From Pseudomonas fluorescens (GTDB lineage: Bacteria; Pseudomonadota; Gammaproteobacteria; Pseudomonadales; Pseudomonadaceae): DNA of 64,000 nt. Position 1 is the stretch's first letter. Each line of letters begins with the position of its first letter. The position numbers and the translations under genes are program-made. Positions 1 through 8,649 of the stretch are shown piece by piece. The notes below the pieces were generated by a model. It was not told where the DNA came from, searched no databases, and was given only the letters and a program-made list of their open reading frames with translations. The DNA lies in NCBI RefSeq assembly GCF_902497745.1, contig NZ_CABVHJ010000010.1, positions 135,004-199,003 of the forward strand, read 5' to 3'.

Positions 1-561
1 ACCATGCAGATCGTTCGCGGTCTGGCGTACATTTTTGCCAATGGCAAAGCGGTGGGCGTGTCGCAGGAATCGTTCTTTGTCTTCGGCAACGGCCAGTTGT
101 TCGGCGTGCCGGTGCCTATTCTGATCACCATCGTCTGCTTTCTGTTTTTTGGCTGGCTGCTGAATTACACCACCTACGGGCGCAACACCATGGCCATCGG
201 TGGCAACCAGGAAGCAGCGTTGCTGGCGGGTGTGAACGTTGATCGGACCAAGATCATTATCTTTGCCGTGCATGGGGTGATTGGTGCGCTGGCCGGGGTG
301 ATTCTGGCGTCGCGGATGACCTCGGGGCAGCCGATGATTGGTCAGGGGTTTGAGCTGACGGTGATCTCTGCCTGCGTGTTGGGCGGGGTATCGTTGAGCG
401 GCGGGATCGGCATGATCCGGCATGTGATTGCCGGGGTGTTGATTTTGGCGATCATTGAGAATGCGATGAATCTGAAGAATATCGACACGTTTTATCAGTA
501 TGTGATTCGTGGTTCGATTCTGCTGCTGGCCGTCGTGATTGACCGTCTGAAGCAACGCTAA
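1..561 (+). CDS. araH: L-arabinose-type ABC transporter permease, 3' part
   Basis: This is the C-terminal 186 codons of an inner-membrane permease of the sugar ABC importer family (BPD_transp_2). The 5' end lies outside the window. The visible part has four or five hydrophobic segments. It carries the family motif G-G-N-x-x-A-A-x-L-A-G-V and ends in N-I-D-T-F-Y-Q-Y-V followed by a DRLKQR tail, which I recognise from AraH. The partner ATPase and binding protein should lie just upstream. Ribose or another pentose is possible, but the tail motif favours arabinose. Confidence 0.85.
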   Translation, partial: TMQIVRGLAYIFANGKAVGVSQESFFVFGNGQLFGVPVPILITIVCFLFFGWLLNYTTYGRNTMAIGGNQEAALLAGVNVDRTKIIIFAVHGVIGALAGVILASRMTSGQPMIGQGFELTVISACVLGGVSLSGGIGMIRHVIAGVLILAIIENAMNLKNIDTFYQYVIRGSILLLAVVIDRLKQR

Positions 562-569
562 GATCAAGA

Positions 570-808
570 GCCCCTCATCGGAACGCCGCCCGCCCAGCCC
601 TCTCCCAGAGGGAGAGGGGGCCGACCGAGGTGTCTTGTGTAATCCGTCCACCTGAAAGTTCTCGTCGACTATGGATTCGGAAAGCATTTTCGGGTGGATT
701 GTGGATTCGGCGAAGCACTTTCAGGTCGGCGTACCTCTTGAGCATCCCCCATTCAGTCCCCTCTCCCTCCGGGAGAGGGCTAGGGTGAGGGGCTTTTGAT
801 TCTCCCGC
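570..808. repeat. Intergenic composite inverted repeat
   Basis: Two arms rich in CCCTCTCCC / GGGAGAGGG face each other. The left arm is near 597-620 and the right arm near 757-800, ending in GGTGAGGGGCTTTT. Each arm can itself fold. Between them lie two imperfect copies of GGATTCGGaAAGCAtTTTC, at about 671-692 and 707-726. Arms of this kind are a common dispersed intergenic repeat in P. fluorescens-group genomes. The hairpins could also act as a terminator for the araH transcript. No gene is seen between 562 and 871. Confidence 0.65.
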
Positions 809-871
809 CTTTCGTCTCTATCCCCAAATATTCCTTGCTCGCCCGCACCCGTTTCGGGTATCAATTTGTAC

Positions 872-1585
872 ATGATTAGACAGGTACGATTTGACAAGAA
901 ACAACGGGTGGTCGACGAACTCGTCCGGCGCATCGAAAGCGGCCTCATGGAGGACGGCTTTCTGTTGCCCGGCGAGCATCAGTTGGCTGAAGAATTCAAA
1001 GTCAGCCGAGGCACGCTGCGCGAAGCGCTGGCCGAACTGAAACGGCGCAAATACATCGCCACGCAAAGCGGCGTCGGTTCCATTGTCACCTTCGACGGTG
1101 TGGCACTCGACCAGCGCAGCGGCTGGGCGCAGGCACTGGCCGACAGCGGCGCACTGATCAACACCGAAGTGCTGCGTCTGGAAGCCGTGACCCGTCCCGA
1201 GCTGCTCTCGCGTTTCGGCACTGACCAATTCATCACCCTCGACCGTCGCCGCCGCTCCAGCGAAGGCACGCTGGTCTCCCTCGAACGCTCTTTGATGCCG
1301 GCCACCGGCGGCCTGGAAAGCCTGCCGCGCGTTGGTCTGATCGACAATTCCCTGACCATTACTTTGGCCGCCTACGGTTACATCGGCGAACGCGGCGATC
1401 AATGGATCGGCGCCGAACCGTTGAATGCCGAAGACGCCGCACTGCTTGGCCGCCCTGAGGGCACGGTGTTCCTCAAAGCCCTGCGTACCACCTACGACCG
1501 CCAGAACCGTTTCATGGAGCTGGTCGAAAGCCTGCTCGACCCGGTGCATTTCCGTCTGCACCTGCAATTTGGAGAATCGAAATGA
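872..1585 (+). CDS. GntR-family regulator with UTRA-type effector domain
   Basis: A 237-residue transcription factor. Residues 1-70 form the GntR winged helix, with the recognition helix in E-F-K-V-S-R-G-T-L-R-E-A-L. The rest resembles a UTRA ligand-binding domain (HutC subgroup). A TTG lies two codons upstream, but the ATG at 872 gives the more usual N-terminus. The stop overlaps the start of the next gene by 4 bp, so the regulator is co-translated with the operon it probably controls. By analogy with E. coli yegW beside yegTUV, it should sense a nucleoside or a sugar phosphate; that is inference. Confidence 0.85.
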   Translation: MIRQVRFDKKQRVVDELVRRIESGLMEDGFLLPGEHQLAEEFKVSRGTLREALAELKRRKYIATQSGVGSIVTFDGVALDQRSGWAQALADSGALINTEVLRLEAVTRPELLSRFGTDQFITLDRRRRSSEGTLVSLERSLMPATGGLESLPRVGLIDNSLTITLAAYGYIGERGDQWIGAEPLNAEDAALLGRPEGTVFLKALRTTYDRQNRFMELVESLLDPVHFRLHLQFGESK

Positions 1586-2580
1586 CCGCGCTCAACCGTG
1601 CCCTCGGCGCTTTCTATGGCCTGGCCCTCGGTGACGCGCTGGGCATGCCGACGCAATCGCTGAACCGTGAAACCATCAAGACCCGCTTCGGCCAGATCAC
1701 CGATCTGCAGGACGCCGGCCCCTTGCAGCCGATCGCCGCGAACATGCCCAAAGGCTCGATCACTGATGACACTGAACAGGCGATTCTGGTCGGCGAGTTG
1801 CTGGTCGAAGGCAAGGGCCGTATCGAGCCAGCAATCCTCGCGCAACGTTTGATCGAGTGGGAAGCCGAGATGCAGGCCAAGGGCTCGCAGGACTTGCTCG
1901 GGCCGTCGACCAAACGCGCTATCGAGATGATCCTCGCCGGCCATTCGCCGGAAGAAGCCGGGCGCTACGGCACCACCAACGGTGCGGCGATGCGCATTAC
2001 GCCGGTGGGGATTGCAGCGGATGTGACCAACCCTGAGCGTTTTATCGCGGCGGTGGTGCAGGCCTGTCAGGTCACGCACAACACCACGCTGGGGATTTCC
2101 AGTGCGGCGGCGGTGGCAGCGGTGGTATCCGCTGGCATCAATGGCATGGACCTGGGTGAGGCGTTGAACCTCGGTCAGCACATCGCTCAGCAAGCCGAGG
2201 CGCACGGGCACTGGGTCGCCGGTGGACGTATTGCCTCGCGCATCAGTTGGGCGCGCACCATCAGTGTCGATAGCGACAAGGCTTTACTGGCGGATCTGCT
2301 CTACGACGTGATCGGCACTTCGGTGGCGTCGCAGGAATCGGTGGTGGTCTCGTTCGCGCTGGCGCAGCAAGTGGCCGTCGGTGAGATGAGCGCGTTTGAT
2401 GCGCTGTGCATGGCCGCCAGCCTTGGCGGCGACACTGACACCATCGCGGCGATTCTTGGCGCGATGCTGGGGGCCTGCCTGGGCCTTGAGAGTTGGCCTG
2501 TCGAGATGATTGATACGGTGAAGGCCGTTAATCATCTGGAGCTTGAACCGTTGGTGCAGGGGCTGTTGGCCTTACGCTGA
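1582..2580 (+). CDS. ADP-ribosylglycohydrolase family protein (YegU-like)
   Basis: A 332-residue member of the DraG/ARH fold (COG1397). The dinuclear metal-site motifs are present: G-D-A-L-G-M near residue 13, T-D-D-T-E near residue 55, and G-G-D-T-D-T near residue 278. Members remove ADP-ribose from proteins or cleave related N-glycosidic bonds. Placed between a GntR regulator, a nucleobase/nucleoside-type permease and a PfkB kinase, it more likely cleaves a small nucleoside or nucleotide than reverses protein modification. The start is an ATGA overlap with the regulator gene. Confidence 0.88.
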   Translation: MTALNRALGAFYGLALGDALGMPTQSLNRETIKTRFGQITDLQDAGPLQPIAANMPKGSITDDTEQAILVGELLVEGKGRIEPAILAQRLIEWEAEMQAKGSQDLLGPSTKRAIEMILAGHSPEEAGRYGTTNGAAMRITPVGIAADVTNPERFIAAVVQACQVTHNTTLGISSAAAVAAVVSAGINGMDLGEALNLGQHIAQQAEAHGHWVAGGRIASRISWARTISVDSDKALLADLLYDVIGTSVASQESVVVSFALAQQVAVGEMSAFDALCMAASLGGDTDTIAAILGAMLGACLGLESWPVEMIDTVKAVNHLELEPLVQGLLALR

Positions 2581-2592
2581 CTGGGCTAACGC

Positions 2593-2670
2593 TTTCGCGA
2601 GCAGGCTCGCTCCCACAGGGGGTATGTGAACGCCACAAATCCAGTGTGGGAGCGAGCCTGCTCGCGAAGG
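2593..2670. repeat. REP pair (inverted)
   Basis: Two opposite copies of the CGCGAGCAGGCTCGCTCCCAC core flank a short spacer. This is the Pseudomonas REP doublet, lying between the hydrolase and permease genes. Confidence 0.9.
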
Positions 2671-2794
2671 CCGCACCGCAAATTTCGAATTTTCAACCCG
2701 CAATGGATCGCGCAGACAGGCCGAGGACGGCCGCGATGTCTTGTCGTTTTGCATCATTGCCACAACCACAAAAAAGGCAAACAGGAGCACCTTC

Positions 2795-4261
2795 ATGAGT
2801 TCATCAAACGCCGGGCAAAGCGCCGGGCAACTGGAAACCCGCGGCATCGAACCGGTGCCGGAAGCCGAGTGTAACGGCCATCCGCTGCAACTGTTCTGGG
2901 TCTGGTTCGCTGCCAACATCTCCATCCTCGGTCTGCCGCTGGGTGCCACGCTGGTGGCGTTTCGCGGGCTGGCGATCTGGCAGGCGATCATCGTCGCGAT
3001 CATTGGCGCCGCCGGTTCGTTTGCCGTGGTCGGGATCATCTCGATTGCCGGCCGCCGTGGTCGTGCGCCGAGCCTGACCTTGTCGCGAGCGATCTTCGGC
3101 GTGCGCGGCAATATCGGCCCGACGCTGGTCTCGCTGATGTCGCGTCTGGGTTGGGAAACCGTTAACACCACCACCGCCGCGTTCGTGTTGCTATCGCTGT
3201 GCTCGATCCTGTTTGGCTCGCCGGTGGAAGCGAAAAGCGCGCCGATACTGACGCTGATCTTCATCGCCATTTTCGTTCTGCTGACCTTGTCAGTATCCGG
3301 CCTCGGCCACGCGACGTTGTTGGTGATCCAGAAGTGGGCGACCTACGTGTTCGGCGCGCTGAACATTCTCGTCGGCGGCTTCCTCTGCGCGACCATCGAC
3401 TGGAGCGCGGTGTTCAACGCCACGCCAGCACCGATGAGCGCGATGATCATCGGCATCGGCACCATGGCCGCCGGCACCGGGATTGGCTGGGCCAACGCTG
3501 GCGCTGACATGTCGCGCTATCAGCATCGCAGCGTCAAGGCTGTGCGTCTGGTCGCGTCCGCCGCATTCGGCGCGGGTATTCCGCTGGTGTTGTTGATCAC
3601 CCTTGGCGGGCTGCTGTCGGTCGGCAACAACGATCTGGCGTCGGCGACTGACCCGATCGTGGCAATCCGCGACATGCTGCCAACGTGGATGGCCGTGCCG
3701 TACCTGATCACCGCGTTCGGTGGCCTGCTGCTGTCGAACAACCTGTCGGTGTACTCCGCCGGTTTGACCACGCTGACCCTCGGCCTCAAAGTCAAACGCG
3801 TCTACGCGGTGGTGGTCGATATCGTCGCGATCTTCGCCGGTTCGATTTACTTCATGCTGATCGCCGACAGCTTCTACGGTCCGTTCATTACCTTCATTTC
3901 CCTGCTGGCGGTGCCAATCACCGCATGGGTCGGGATCTTCGTCGTCGACCTGATTCATCGTCACTACTACAGCCCGAAGGACCTGCTCGACGTCAGCCCG
4001 AGCAGCGCTTACTGGTATCGCGGCGGTATCGAATGGCGTGCGTTCGGTGCATGGGCGATTGCCATTGTCCTCGGCTTCAGCTTCACCACCATCGGCACCA
4101 CTGCCGAGAACGTCTGGTTCAAGGGTTTTCTGTCCGACTCGTGGCTGGGCCACAACGGCCTCGGCTGGATCGTGACCTTCGTCGTCGCTGGTGGCATTTA
4201 CTTCGTTCTCGGCGGGGCGAAAGATCGCCGCGCCGCGCAAACCGGGAATGCTCATGCCTAA
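2795..4261 (+). CDS. NCS1-family purine/cytosine-type permease
   Basis: A 488-residue integral membrane protein with about twelve hydrophobic segments. It resembles the nucleobase:cation symporter-1 family (CodB-like), including the early F-W-V-W-F-A-A-N motif and G-W-A-N-A-G-A-D-M-S-R-Y in the middle. The start at 2795 has AGGAG at 2783-2787; the open frame extends upstream without a better site. It probably imports the nucleobase or nucleoside processed by the flanking hydrolase and kinase. In E. coli the corresponding position holds the MFS carrier YegT, so the transporter family differs here. Confidence 0.88.
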   Translation: MSSSNAGQSAGQLETRGIEPVPEAECNGHPLQLFWVWFAANISILGLPLGATLVAFRGLAIWQAIIVAIIGAAGSFAVVGIISIAGRRGRAPSLTLSRAIFGVRGNIGPTLVSLMSRLGWETVNTTTAAFVLLSLCSILFGSPVEAKSAPILTLIFIAIFVLLTLSVSGLGHATLLVIQKWATYVFGALNILVGGFLCATIDWSAVFNATPAPMSAMIIGIGTMAAGTGIGWANAGADMSRYQHRSVKAVRLVASAAFGAGIPLVLLITLGGLLSVGNNDLASATDPIVAIRDMLPTWMAVPYLITAFGGLLLSNNLSVYSAGLTTLTLGLKVKRVYAVVVDIVAIFAGSIYFMLIADSFYGPFITFISLLAVPITAWVGIFVVDLIHRHYYSPKDLLDVSPSSAYWYRGGIEWRAFGAWAIAIVLGFSFTTIGTTAENVWFKGFLSDSWLGHNGLGWIVTFVVAGGIYFVLGGAKDRRAAQTGNAHA

Positions 4262-5183
4262 GATGTTGCACACCGGCCAGGTCATCATCGACCTGGTCAT
4301 GGCCGTAGATAAGCTGCCGCAGATTGGCGGTGACGTGCTGGCGCAGTCGGCGGATTTCGAAGCGGGTGGCGGGTTCAACGTGATGGCGGCGGCGGTGCGA
4401 AATGGCCTGCCGGTGGTGTATCTCGGTCGCCATGGCACTGGGTGTTTCGGCGATCTCGCGCGTCAGGCGATGAATGCCGAGGGAATTCACATCGGCATCA
4501 CCGAACCCGCACCGAAAGACACCGGTTTGTGTGTGGCATTGACCGATGCGTCGGCGGAGCGCAGTTTCATTTCCTATATCGGCGCTGAAGGTGAAGTGAC
4601 CGAGGGCGATCTGAACAGTGTTGCGGCTGAGGCCGGTGATTACGTTTATCTCAGCGGCTACAGCCTGCTCCACGAAGGCAAGGCGCAGGCGTTGCTCGAC
4701 TGGACACTGGCGTTGCCGAAGTCGATCAATGTGGTGTTCGATCCGGGCCCGCTGGTGGAGTCGCCGGATTCACCGATGATGCAGGCGCTGCTGCCGCGCA
4801 TTGATGTGTGGACCAGCAACAGTGTCGAAGCGCTGCGGTTTACCGGGGCTGAGGATATTGGCGTGGCGCTGGATCGTCTCGCTGAACATCTGCCCAAAAA
4901 GGTTTTGATGGTGGTGCGTGACGGGCCGCAAGGCTGCTGGATTCATCAGGCCAACGAGCGTCGGCATGTGCCAGGGTTTGCCGTAAAAGCCGTGGACAGT
5001 AACGGTGCGGGTGATGCCCATGCCGGGGTGTTTGTCGCCGGGTTGGCGCAGGGTTTGTCTGCCCATGAAGCTGCACGGCGGGCGAATGCGGCAGCGGCGT
5101 TGGCCGTGACGCGTTGGGGGCCTGCTACTTCGCCAGCGGCGGCTGAAGTGGATGCGTTTATCCGCGATTCCGGCGGCGCCTGA
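4254..5183 (+). CDS. PfkB-family carbohydrate/nucleoside kinase (YegV-like)
   Basis: A 309-residue ribokinase-fold enzyme. It has the N-terminal substrate motif G-G-x-G-F-N-V near residues 35-42 and the C-terminal PfkB signature D-S-N-G-A-G-D-A-H-A-G, whose Asp is the catalytic base. It phosphorylates a sugar or nucleoside with ATP. The coding region overlaps the permease stop by 8 bp. ATG 4254 is preferred over ATG 4248 because GGGA lies about 7 bases upstream. Substrate unknown; by context a ribosyl compound released or carried by the operon. Confidence 0.87.
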   Translation: MPKMLHTGQVIIDLVMAVDKLPQIGGDVLAQSADFEAGGGFNVMAAAVRNGLPVVYLGRHGTGCFGDLARQAMNAEGIHIGITEPAPKDTGLCVALTDASAERSFISYIGAEGEVTEGDLNSVAAEAGDYVYLSGYSLLHEGKAQALLDWTLALPKSINVVFDPGPLVESPDSPMMQALLPRIDVWTSNSVEALRFTGAEDIGVALDRLAEHLPKKVLMVVRDGPQGCWIHQANERRHVPGFAVKAVDSNGAGDAHAGVFVAGLAQGLSAHEAARRANAAAALAVTRWGPATSPAAAEVDAFIRDSGGA

Positions 5184-5191
5184 TCTACCGC

Positions 5192-5270
5192 TTTCGCGAG
5201 CAGGCTCGCTCCCACAAGGGATGTGTGAACGACATCAATCCTGTGTGGGAGCGAGCTTGCTCGCGAAGAG
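5192..5270. repeat. REP pair (inverted)
   Basis: Inverted doublet with cores CGAGCAGGCTCGCTCCCAC and GTGGGAGCGAGCTTGCTCG. It sits between convergent genes and could help end both transcripts. Confidence 0.9.
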
Positions 5271-5291
5271 GCCATCAGCCTCACACATTAC

Positions 5292-5672
5292 TCAACTGGC
5301 TTTACGCAACGCCTCAATCAACTCCTGCTTGCGCATCGAAGAGCGCCCCGGAATCTTCTTCGCCCGGGCCTCTGTCATCAAACTATCAACCGTCTGCGTA
5401 TCCTTCGAAGCCTTGCTGTTACGCGAATGCCCCTCGCGACTGGCCACCGCGCGCCGTGACGATTCCTGGCGATCTTCGGACTTGGCACTCGCCGGTTTCT
5501 TGCGTCCCGATCCGCCGCTCTTCTCGCCGCCGCCCGATTGCTTGTTGACCGTCGCCCAGGCGCGTGCTTCAGCCTCATCCTTCGACAGGCCTTTTTTCTC
5601 GTAGCTGTCTTCGATGTGCTCGGCCTTGCGCTTCTGTTCGGCGGTGTATTTGTCTTTGCTTCCACGAGGCAT
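5292..5672 (-). CDS. Small basic protein with Rho-N-like C-terminus
   Basis: A 126-residue, very charged protein. The N-terminus (MPRGSKDKYT...) is followed by a helical stretch K-A-E-H-I-E-D-S-Y-E-K-K-G. A low-complexity Gly/Ser/Lys linker follows. The last 30 residues (D-S-L-M-T-E-A-R ... M-R-K-Q-E-L-I-E-A-L) resemble the Rho N-terminal/SAP-like helical fold that binds nucleic acid. AGGAG precedes the start at 5672. From memory, homologues are often labelled plasmid stabilisation proteins, but nothing here supports a plasmid role. It is the last gene of a probable minus-strand unit. Confidence 0.75.
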   Translation of the reverse strand: MPRGSKDKYTAEQKRKAEHIEDSYEKKGLSKDEAEARAWATVNKQSGGGEKSGGSGRKKPASAKSEDRQESSRRAVASREGHSRNSKASKDTQTVDSLMTEARAKKIPGRSSMRKQELIEALRKAS

Positions 5673-5736
5673 GGGATTTCTCCTCTTGTTTGCAGATTCG
5701 GCCGCTCGCCGCAGCGACAGCGAGCGACCGCAGGAC

Positions 5737-5994
5737 TTACTGCAGATCCAGCTTGCGCGCCGCCTCAACGCCAGCGGCACTGAGCTTGATCGGCAGGTTC
5801 AGCGAATGTTCGCCAGCCTCATTGCAGGTCACATGCCCGTGGTGAATCAGTCCACGATCCTGCAAAGCGGCGAGGGCGCTGGCCACGACCTTCTCGCCCC
5901 GGTAATTGTCCAGCACCTCTTTGCCCAGACCACTCGGGTGGGCGTGCAACAGACGGGTGAGGACTTCTTTTTCCAGGTTTTTATCGACGTTCAT
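5737..5994 (-). CDS. Conserved hypothetical protein, winged-helix-like
   Basis: An 85-residue protein of unknown function. The pattern K-E-V-L-T-R-L-L-H ... G-L-G-K-E-V-L-D-N ... A-L-A-A-L-Q-D-R-G-L-I fits a small helix-turn-helix or winged-helix module with a C-terminal extension. AAGAGG lies upstream of the ATG at 5994. It sits between two other small minus-strand genes with gaps of 44 and 64 bp, suggesting co-transcription. A DNA-binding role is only inferred from the predicted fold. Confidence 0.7.
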   Translation of the reverse strand: MNVDKNLEKEVLTRLLHAHPSGLGKEVLDNYRGEKVVASALAALQDRGLIHHGHVTCNEAGEHSLNLPIKLSAAGVEAARKLDLQ

Positions 5995-6038
5995 GGTTAC
6001 CTCTTCATTGGTTTGAATAGGACGCTCGCGTCGGCGAA

Positions 6039-6380
6039 CTACTGGCCGGATCCTTCGGAACCGGAGCCACCGGTGGTGGTTTTGGAACCGACGCCGGGGC
6101 CCGCGTTGTCTGGCGTGGCGGGGGCGTCGGGGGTGTTCATGCCGCCCTGACGACCCGGGTCACTGCCCTGAGTGCGCGGATCGGTGCCGGTGGCGGGAGG
6201 CTGATTTATCAACGGCACGCCCGAGCCATCGGTGTTCATGCCGGGGGCACTGTTGATGGCGGGTGCGCGTGGTGGGGTCGGGTCGGTAGGGCCGGTGCCC
6301 GCAGCGGTGGCGGATGCGGCGAAAACCGCAGGGCAGAGCAGGGCGCTGAATACGAAAGCGGTCAACCTTGACGAGATCAT
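6039..6380 (-). CDS. Secreted Pro/Gly/Thr-rich small protein
   Basis: A 113-residue protein. It starts with a clear Sec signal peptide (M-I-S-S-R-L-T-A-F-V-F-S-A-L-L, cleavage near A-F-A-A or A-S-A-T). The mature part is disordered and rich in Pro, Gly, Thr and Asn, without cysteines or a recognisable domain. A GGAG site precedes the ATG. It is expected in the periplasm or envelope. I do not recognise a function. It lies 25 bp downstream of the MFS gene on the same strand. Confidence 0.68.
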   Translation of the reverse strand: MISSRLTAFVFSALLCPAVFAASATAAGTGPTDPTPPRAPAINSAPGMNTDGSGVPLINQPPATGTDPRTQGSDPGRQGGMNTPDAPATPDNAGPGVGSKTTTGGSGSEGSGQ

Positions 6381-6405
6381 AGGGCTTCTCCAGTGATTGG
6401 AATCC

Positions 6406-7659
6406 TTACCTGTCGTTGGTCTGCCCTCTGCGCGGATTGGTGCCTGATGAACGACGAACGGTCTGGATCGCTGGCGCCGGTTTGATGATCAGTCGACGCC
6501 AGAGCAAACGACCGAGCGTGATCAGCCAGTTGGCCGACGCTACCGCCAGCACCGTCAGCAACAGTGTGGTCATGTCGTGCTCAACGATGATTTTCCCGGC
6601 CAATAGCGGGAAACCAAATACACCGATGAAGTACGAAAGACTGAACAGCAACAACGCCTGCGATGTAGTGCCGGCCGGCGCTTCGTTGGCGGCGAGGCCG
6701 TTGATCACCGAATAGGTCAGCCCATAGCCGACGCCGAGCATCACCGCCGCCAGCAGATAATTGAACCCGCTGTGCACACCGAATGCGAACAGCACAATCG
6801 AAGCCAGCATCAGTCCCGACAGCAGGCACGATGCGCGTAATGGATCACGCTTGACGACATATCCCGAGATCAGCATCCGACTGCTGATCGCGGCACTCAT
6901 GAAGCCGAGAAAGAACAACGAATAATCCAGCGAAAGGGCGGCGGCATAACTTGTCTGAAAACTCGACAGGCCACCGAATACGCAACCGCCGAGACCGACC
7001 ATGATGATTGGAAACAGGGCGCGTGAACCGAGCACTTGAGTGGTCGTCTGCCAGGTGATTCTTGCAGCGGTTGTGGCTTGGGTACTTTTCAGTTTTGCGC
7101 CAAGCTGCCAGAACAGCAGCACCCCGATCAGGCTTGCCAGCGCCGCCAGATAAAATGCCGAGGTCACTGGCAAACCCAATGCACTCGCCGCACGACCCAG
7201 CAATGGCCCGCTGCCGATGCCGGTCATCATGCTGCCGGACAGCAAGGCGAAATATCTGGCGCGCTGCGCCGGCGTCACCAGACTGGCAACGATAATCGGC
7301 CCCAAGGTGTAAAAAACGCCCCAGCCCAATCCCAACAACAAACCGAAAAACAGCAGCAAATGACCGAACCCCGGCGTCAGCGCAAAACCCAGGCTCGCCG
7401 CCACCAGCAACAGCCCGAACACGGCAATCGAACGCGCCGCGCCGAGCCAGTCCGACAGATGCCCAGACACCAGCACCGCGACAAATGTACTGACCATCGC
7501 CGCCGAAATCACACTGCCAGCATCGTGCTCATTGCCGCCGCGAGAGCCGATCAGCAGCGACAACAAAAACGTCGAGCCATAGGACAGCGACAGCAGATAA
7601 CTGGCGAGACAGAACAGGCCGAACAGCTTGCCTGAAACCTTGGGTGTTGCTGGCGACAT
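6406..7659 (-). CDS. MFS transporter
   Basis: A 417-residue membrane protein with twelve predicted transmembrane helices. It has the major facilitator loop 2-3 signature as G-H-L-S-D-W-L-G-A-A-R. The C-terminal tail is basic and cytoplasmic (R-R-S-S-G-T-N-P-R-R-G). The ATG at 7659 has AAGGAA upstream. Sequence alone does not give the substrate; the N-terminal half resembles drug or small-molecule exporters. It is the first gene of a minus-strand run with three small downstream genes. Confidence 0.82.
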   Translation of the reverse strand: MSPATPKVSGKLFGLFCLASYLLSLSYGSTFLLSLLIGSRGGNEHDAGSVISAAMVSTFVAVLVSGHLSDWLGAARSIAVFGLLLVAASLGFALTPGFGHLLLFFGLLLGLGWGVFYTLGPIIVASLVTPAQRARYFALLSGSMMTGIGSGPLLGRAASALGLPVTSAFYLAALASLIGVLLFWQLGAKLKSTQATTAARITWQTTTQVLGSRALFPIIMVGLGGCVFGGLSSFQTSYAAALSLDYSLFFLGFMSAAISSRMLISGYVVKRDPLRASCLLSGLMLASIVLFAFGVHSGFNYLLAAVMLGVGYGLTYSVINGLAANEAPAGTTSQALLLFSLSYFIGVFGFPLLAGKIIVEHDMTTLLLTVLAVASANWLITLGRLLWRRLIIKPAPAIQTVRRSSGTNPRRGQTNDR

Positions 7660-7768
7660 GACGCGGTTCCTTGAGCGGAAAATTCAGCGTCATCTGTTTA
7701 ACACGGCAGGCTGGCGGATTAGGTCTGAGGTTGGCGAAGTCAGGATCGTTGTGCGCCGGAGTAACGCA

Positions 7769-8422
7769 TCAGGTGATGCCGATCTCTTCCTTGAACTGTT
7801 CCATGAAACCTTTCAGGCGTTGATGACGGACCTGCGCCAGACGCTGGCCGGCGGCGGTCTGGAAACCGTCGGCGAGGTGCAGCAGTTTGGTCTGGAAATG
7901 ATCGAGGCAAAAACGCGTGTCATCGTAATCGCGTTGTTTCGCTTCGGGATCCTGCGGATCGTACAGCGCCGAACCCATGCGCCCGGCGATGTAGAACGTA
8001 CGGGCGACGCCGAGCATGCCCAGCGAGTCGAGGCGGTCGGCGTCCTGGACGATTTTCGCTTCGAGGGTGCGCGGAGTGATGTTGGCGGAGAAGCTGTGGG
8101 CTTCGATGGCGTGGGCGACGGCCGTGATTTTTTCGCTGGGCCAATTCATTTCGGCGAGCACCGATGAAGCTTTTTCCGCCGCCAGTCGCGAGGCTTGCGC
8201 GCGCAGTGGCGAGTTTTTCTCGACAGCCACGCAATCGTGCAGCAGCACGGCGGCCAGCAACACCTCCAGATCACCGCCTTCTTCTGCTTGCAGCGTACGC
8301 ACGTTATGCCAGACACGTTGCAGGTGGGCGAGGTCGTGAGCGCCGTCGTCTGATGGCTCCAGCGCATGCGGCAGTAACTCTGCTGCCAGTGCCGCCACGG
8401 GTGTAAAAAACTCAAGATTCAT
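7769..8422 (-). CDS. HD-domain phosphohydrolase (YedJ-like)
   Basis: A 217-residue HD-superfamily metal-dependent phosphohydrolase. The ligands are visible: His in A-H-D-L-A-H-L, the L-L-H-D-C pair, and Asp in D-A-D-R-L-D-S-L-G. The arrangement and length match the E. coli YedJ group, whose substrate is unknown. ATG 8422 is chosen because GAAAGG lies six bases upstream; an ATG two codons earlier has no room for a ribosome site. The gene stands alone between a REP pair and the MFS gene. Confidence 0.85.
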   Translation of the reverse strand: MNLEFFTPVAALAAELLPHALEPSDDGAHDLAHLQRVWHNVRTLQAEEGGDLEVLLAAVLLHDCVAVEKNSPLRAQASRLAAEKASSVLAEMNWPSEKITAVAHAIEAHSFSANITPRTLEAKIVQDADRLDSLGMLGVARTFYIAGRMGSALYDPQDPEAKQRDYDDTRFCLDHFQTKLLHLADGFQTAAGQRLAQVRHQRLKGFMEQFKEEIGIT

Positions 8423-8448
8423 AAGCATCCTTTCAGATTGTCTCAGTT

Positions 8449-8543
8449 CCTGTGGGAGCGAGCCTGCTCGCGAATGCTGTCTGTCAATCAACAACGCAGA
8501 TGACTGAAAGGACGCATTCGCGAGCAGGCTCGCTCCCACAGGG
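8449..8543. repeat. REP pair (inverted)
   Basis: Two inverted REP cores (TGTGGGAGCGAGCCTGCTCG and its complement) separated by about 40 bp, upstream of the HD-domain gene. Confidence 0.9.
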
Positions 8544-8649
8544 AACTGCAATGTTTGCAACATTGCGCAGGGTAGTGTGTGTTTTGCCATGTGACGAGCG
8601 CCGCTCACCGCCTTAGTATGGCGTTTTCCTTTTCCGACAAGGCCCGTCC

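Noticed and set aside
818..1567. 249-codon minus-strand frame opposite the GntR gene
   Set aside because: It is an antisense frame of a well-defined regulator gene and has no supporting start site.
2593..2670. Repeated GTGGGAGCGAGC units considered as a CRISPR array
   Set aside because: They occur as isolated inverted pairs at many loci, not as evenly spaced direct repeats, and no cas genes are present.
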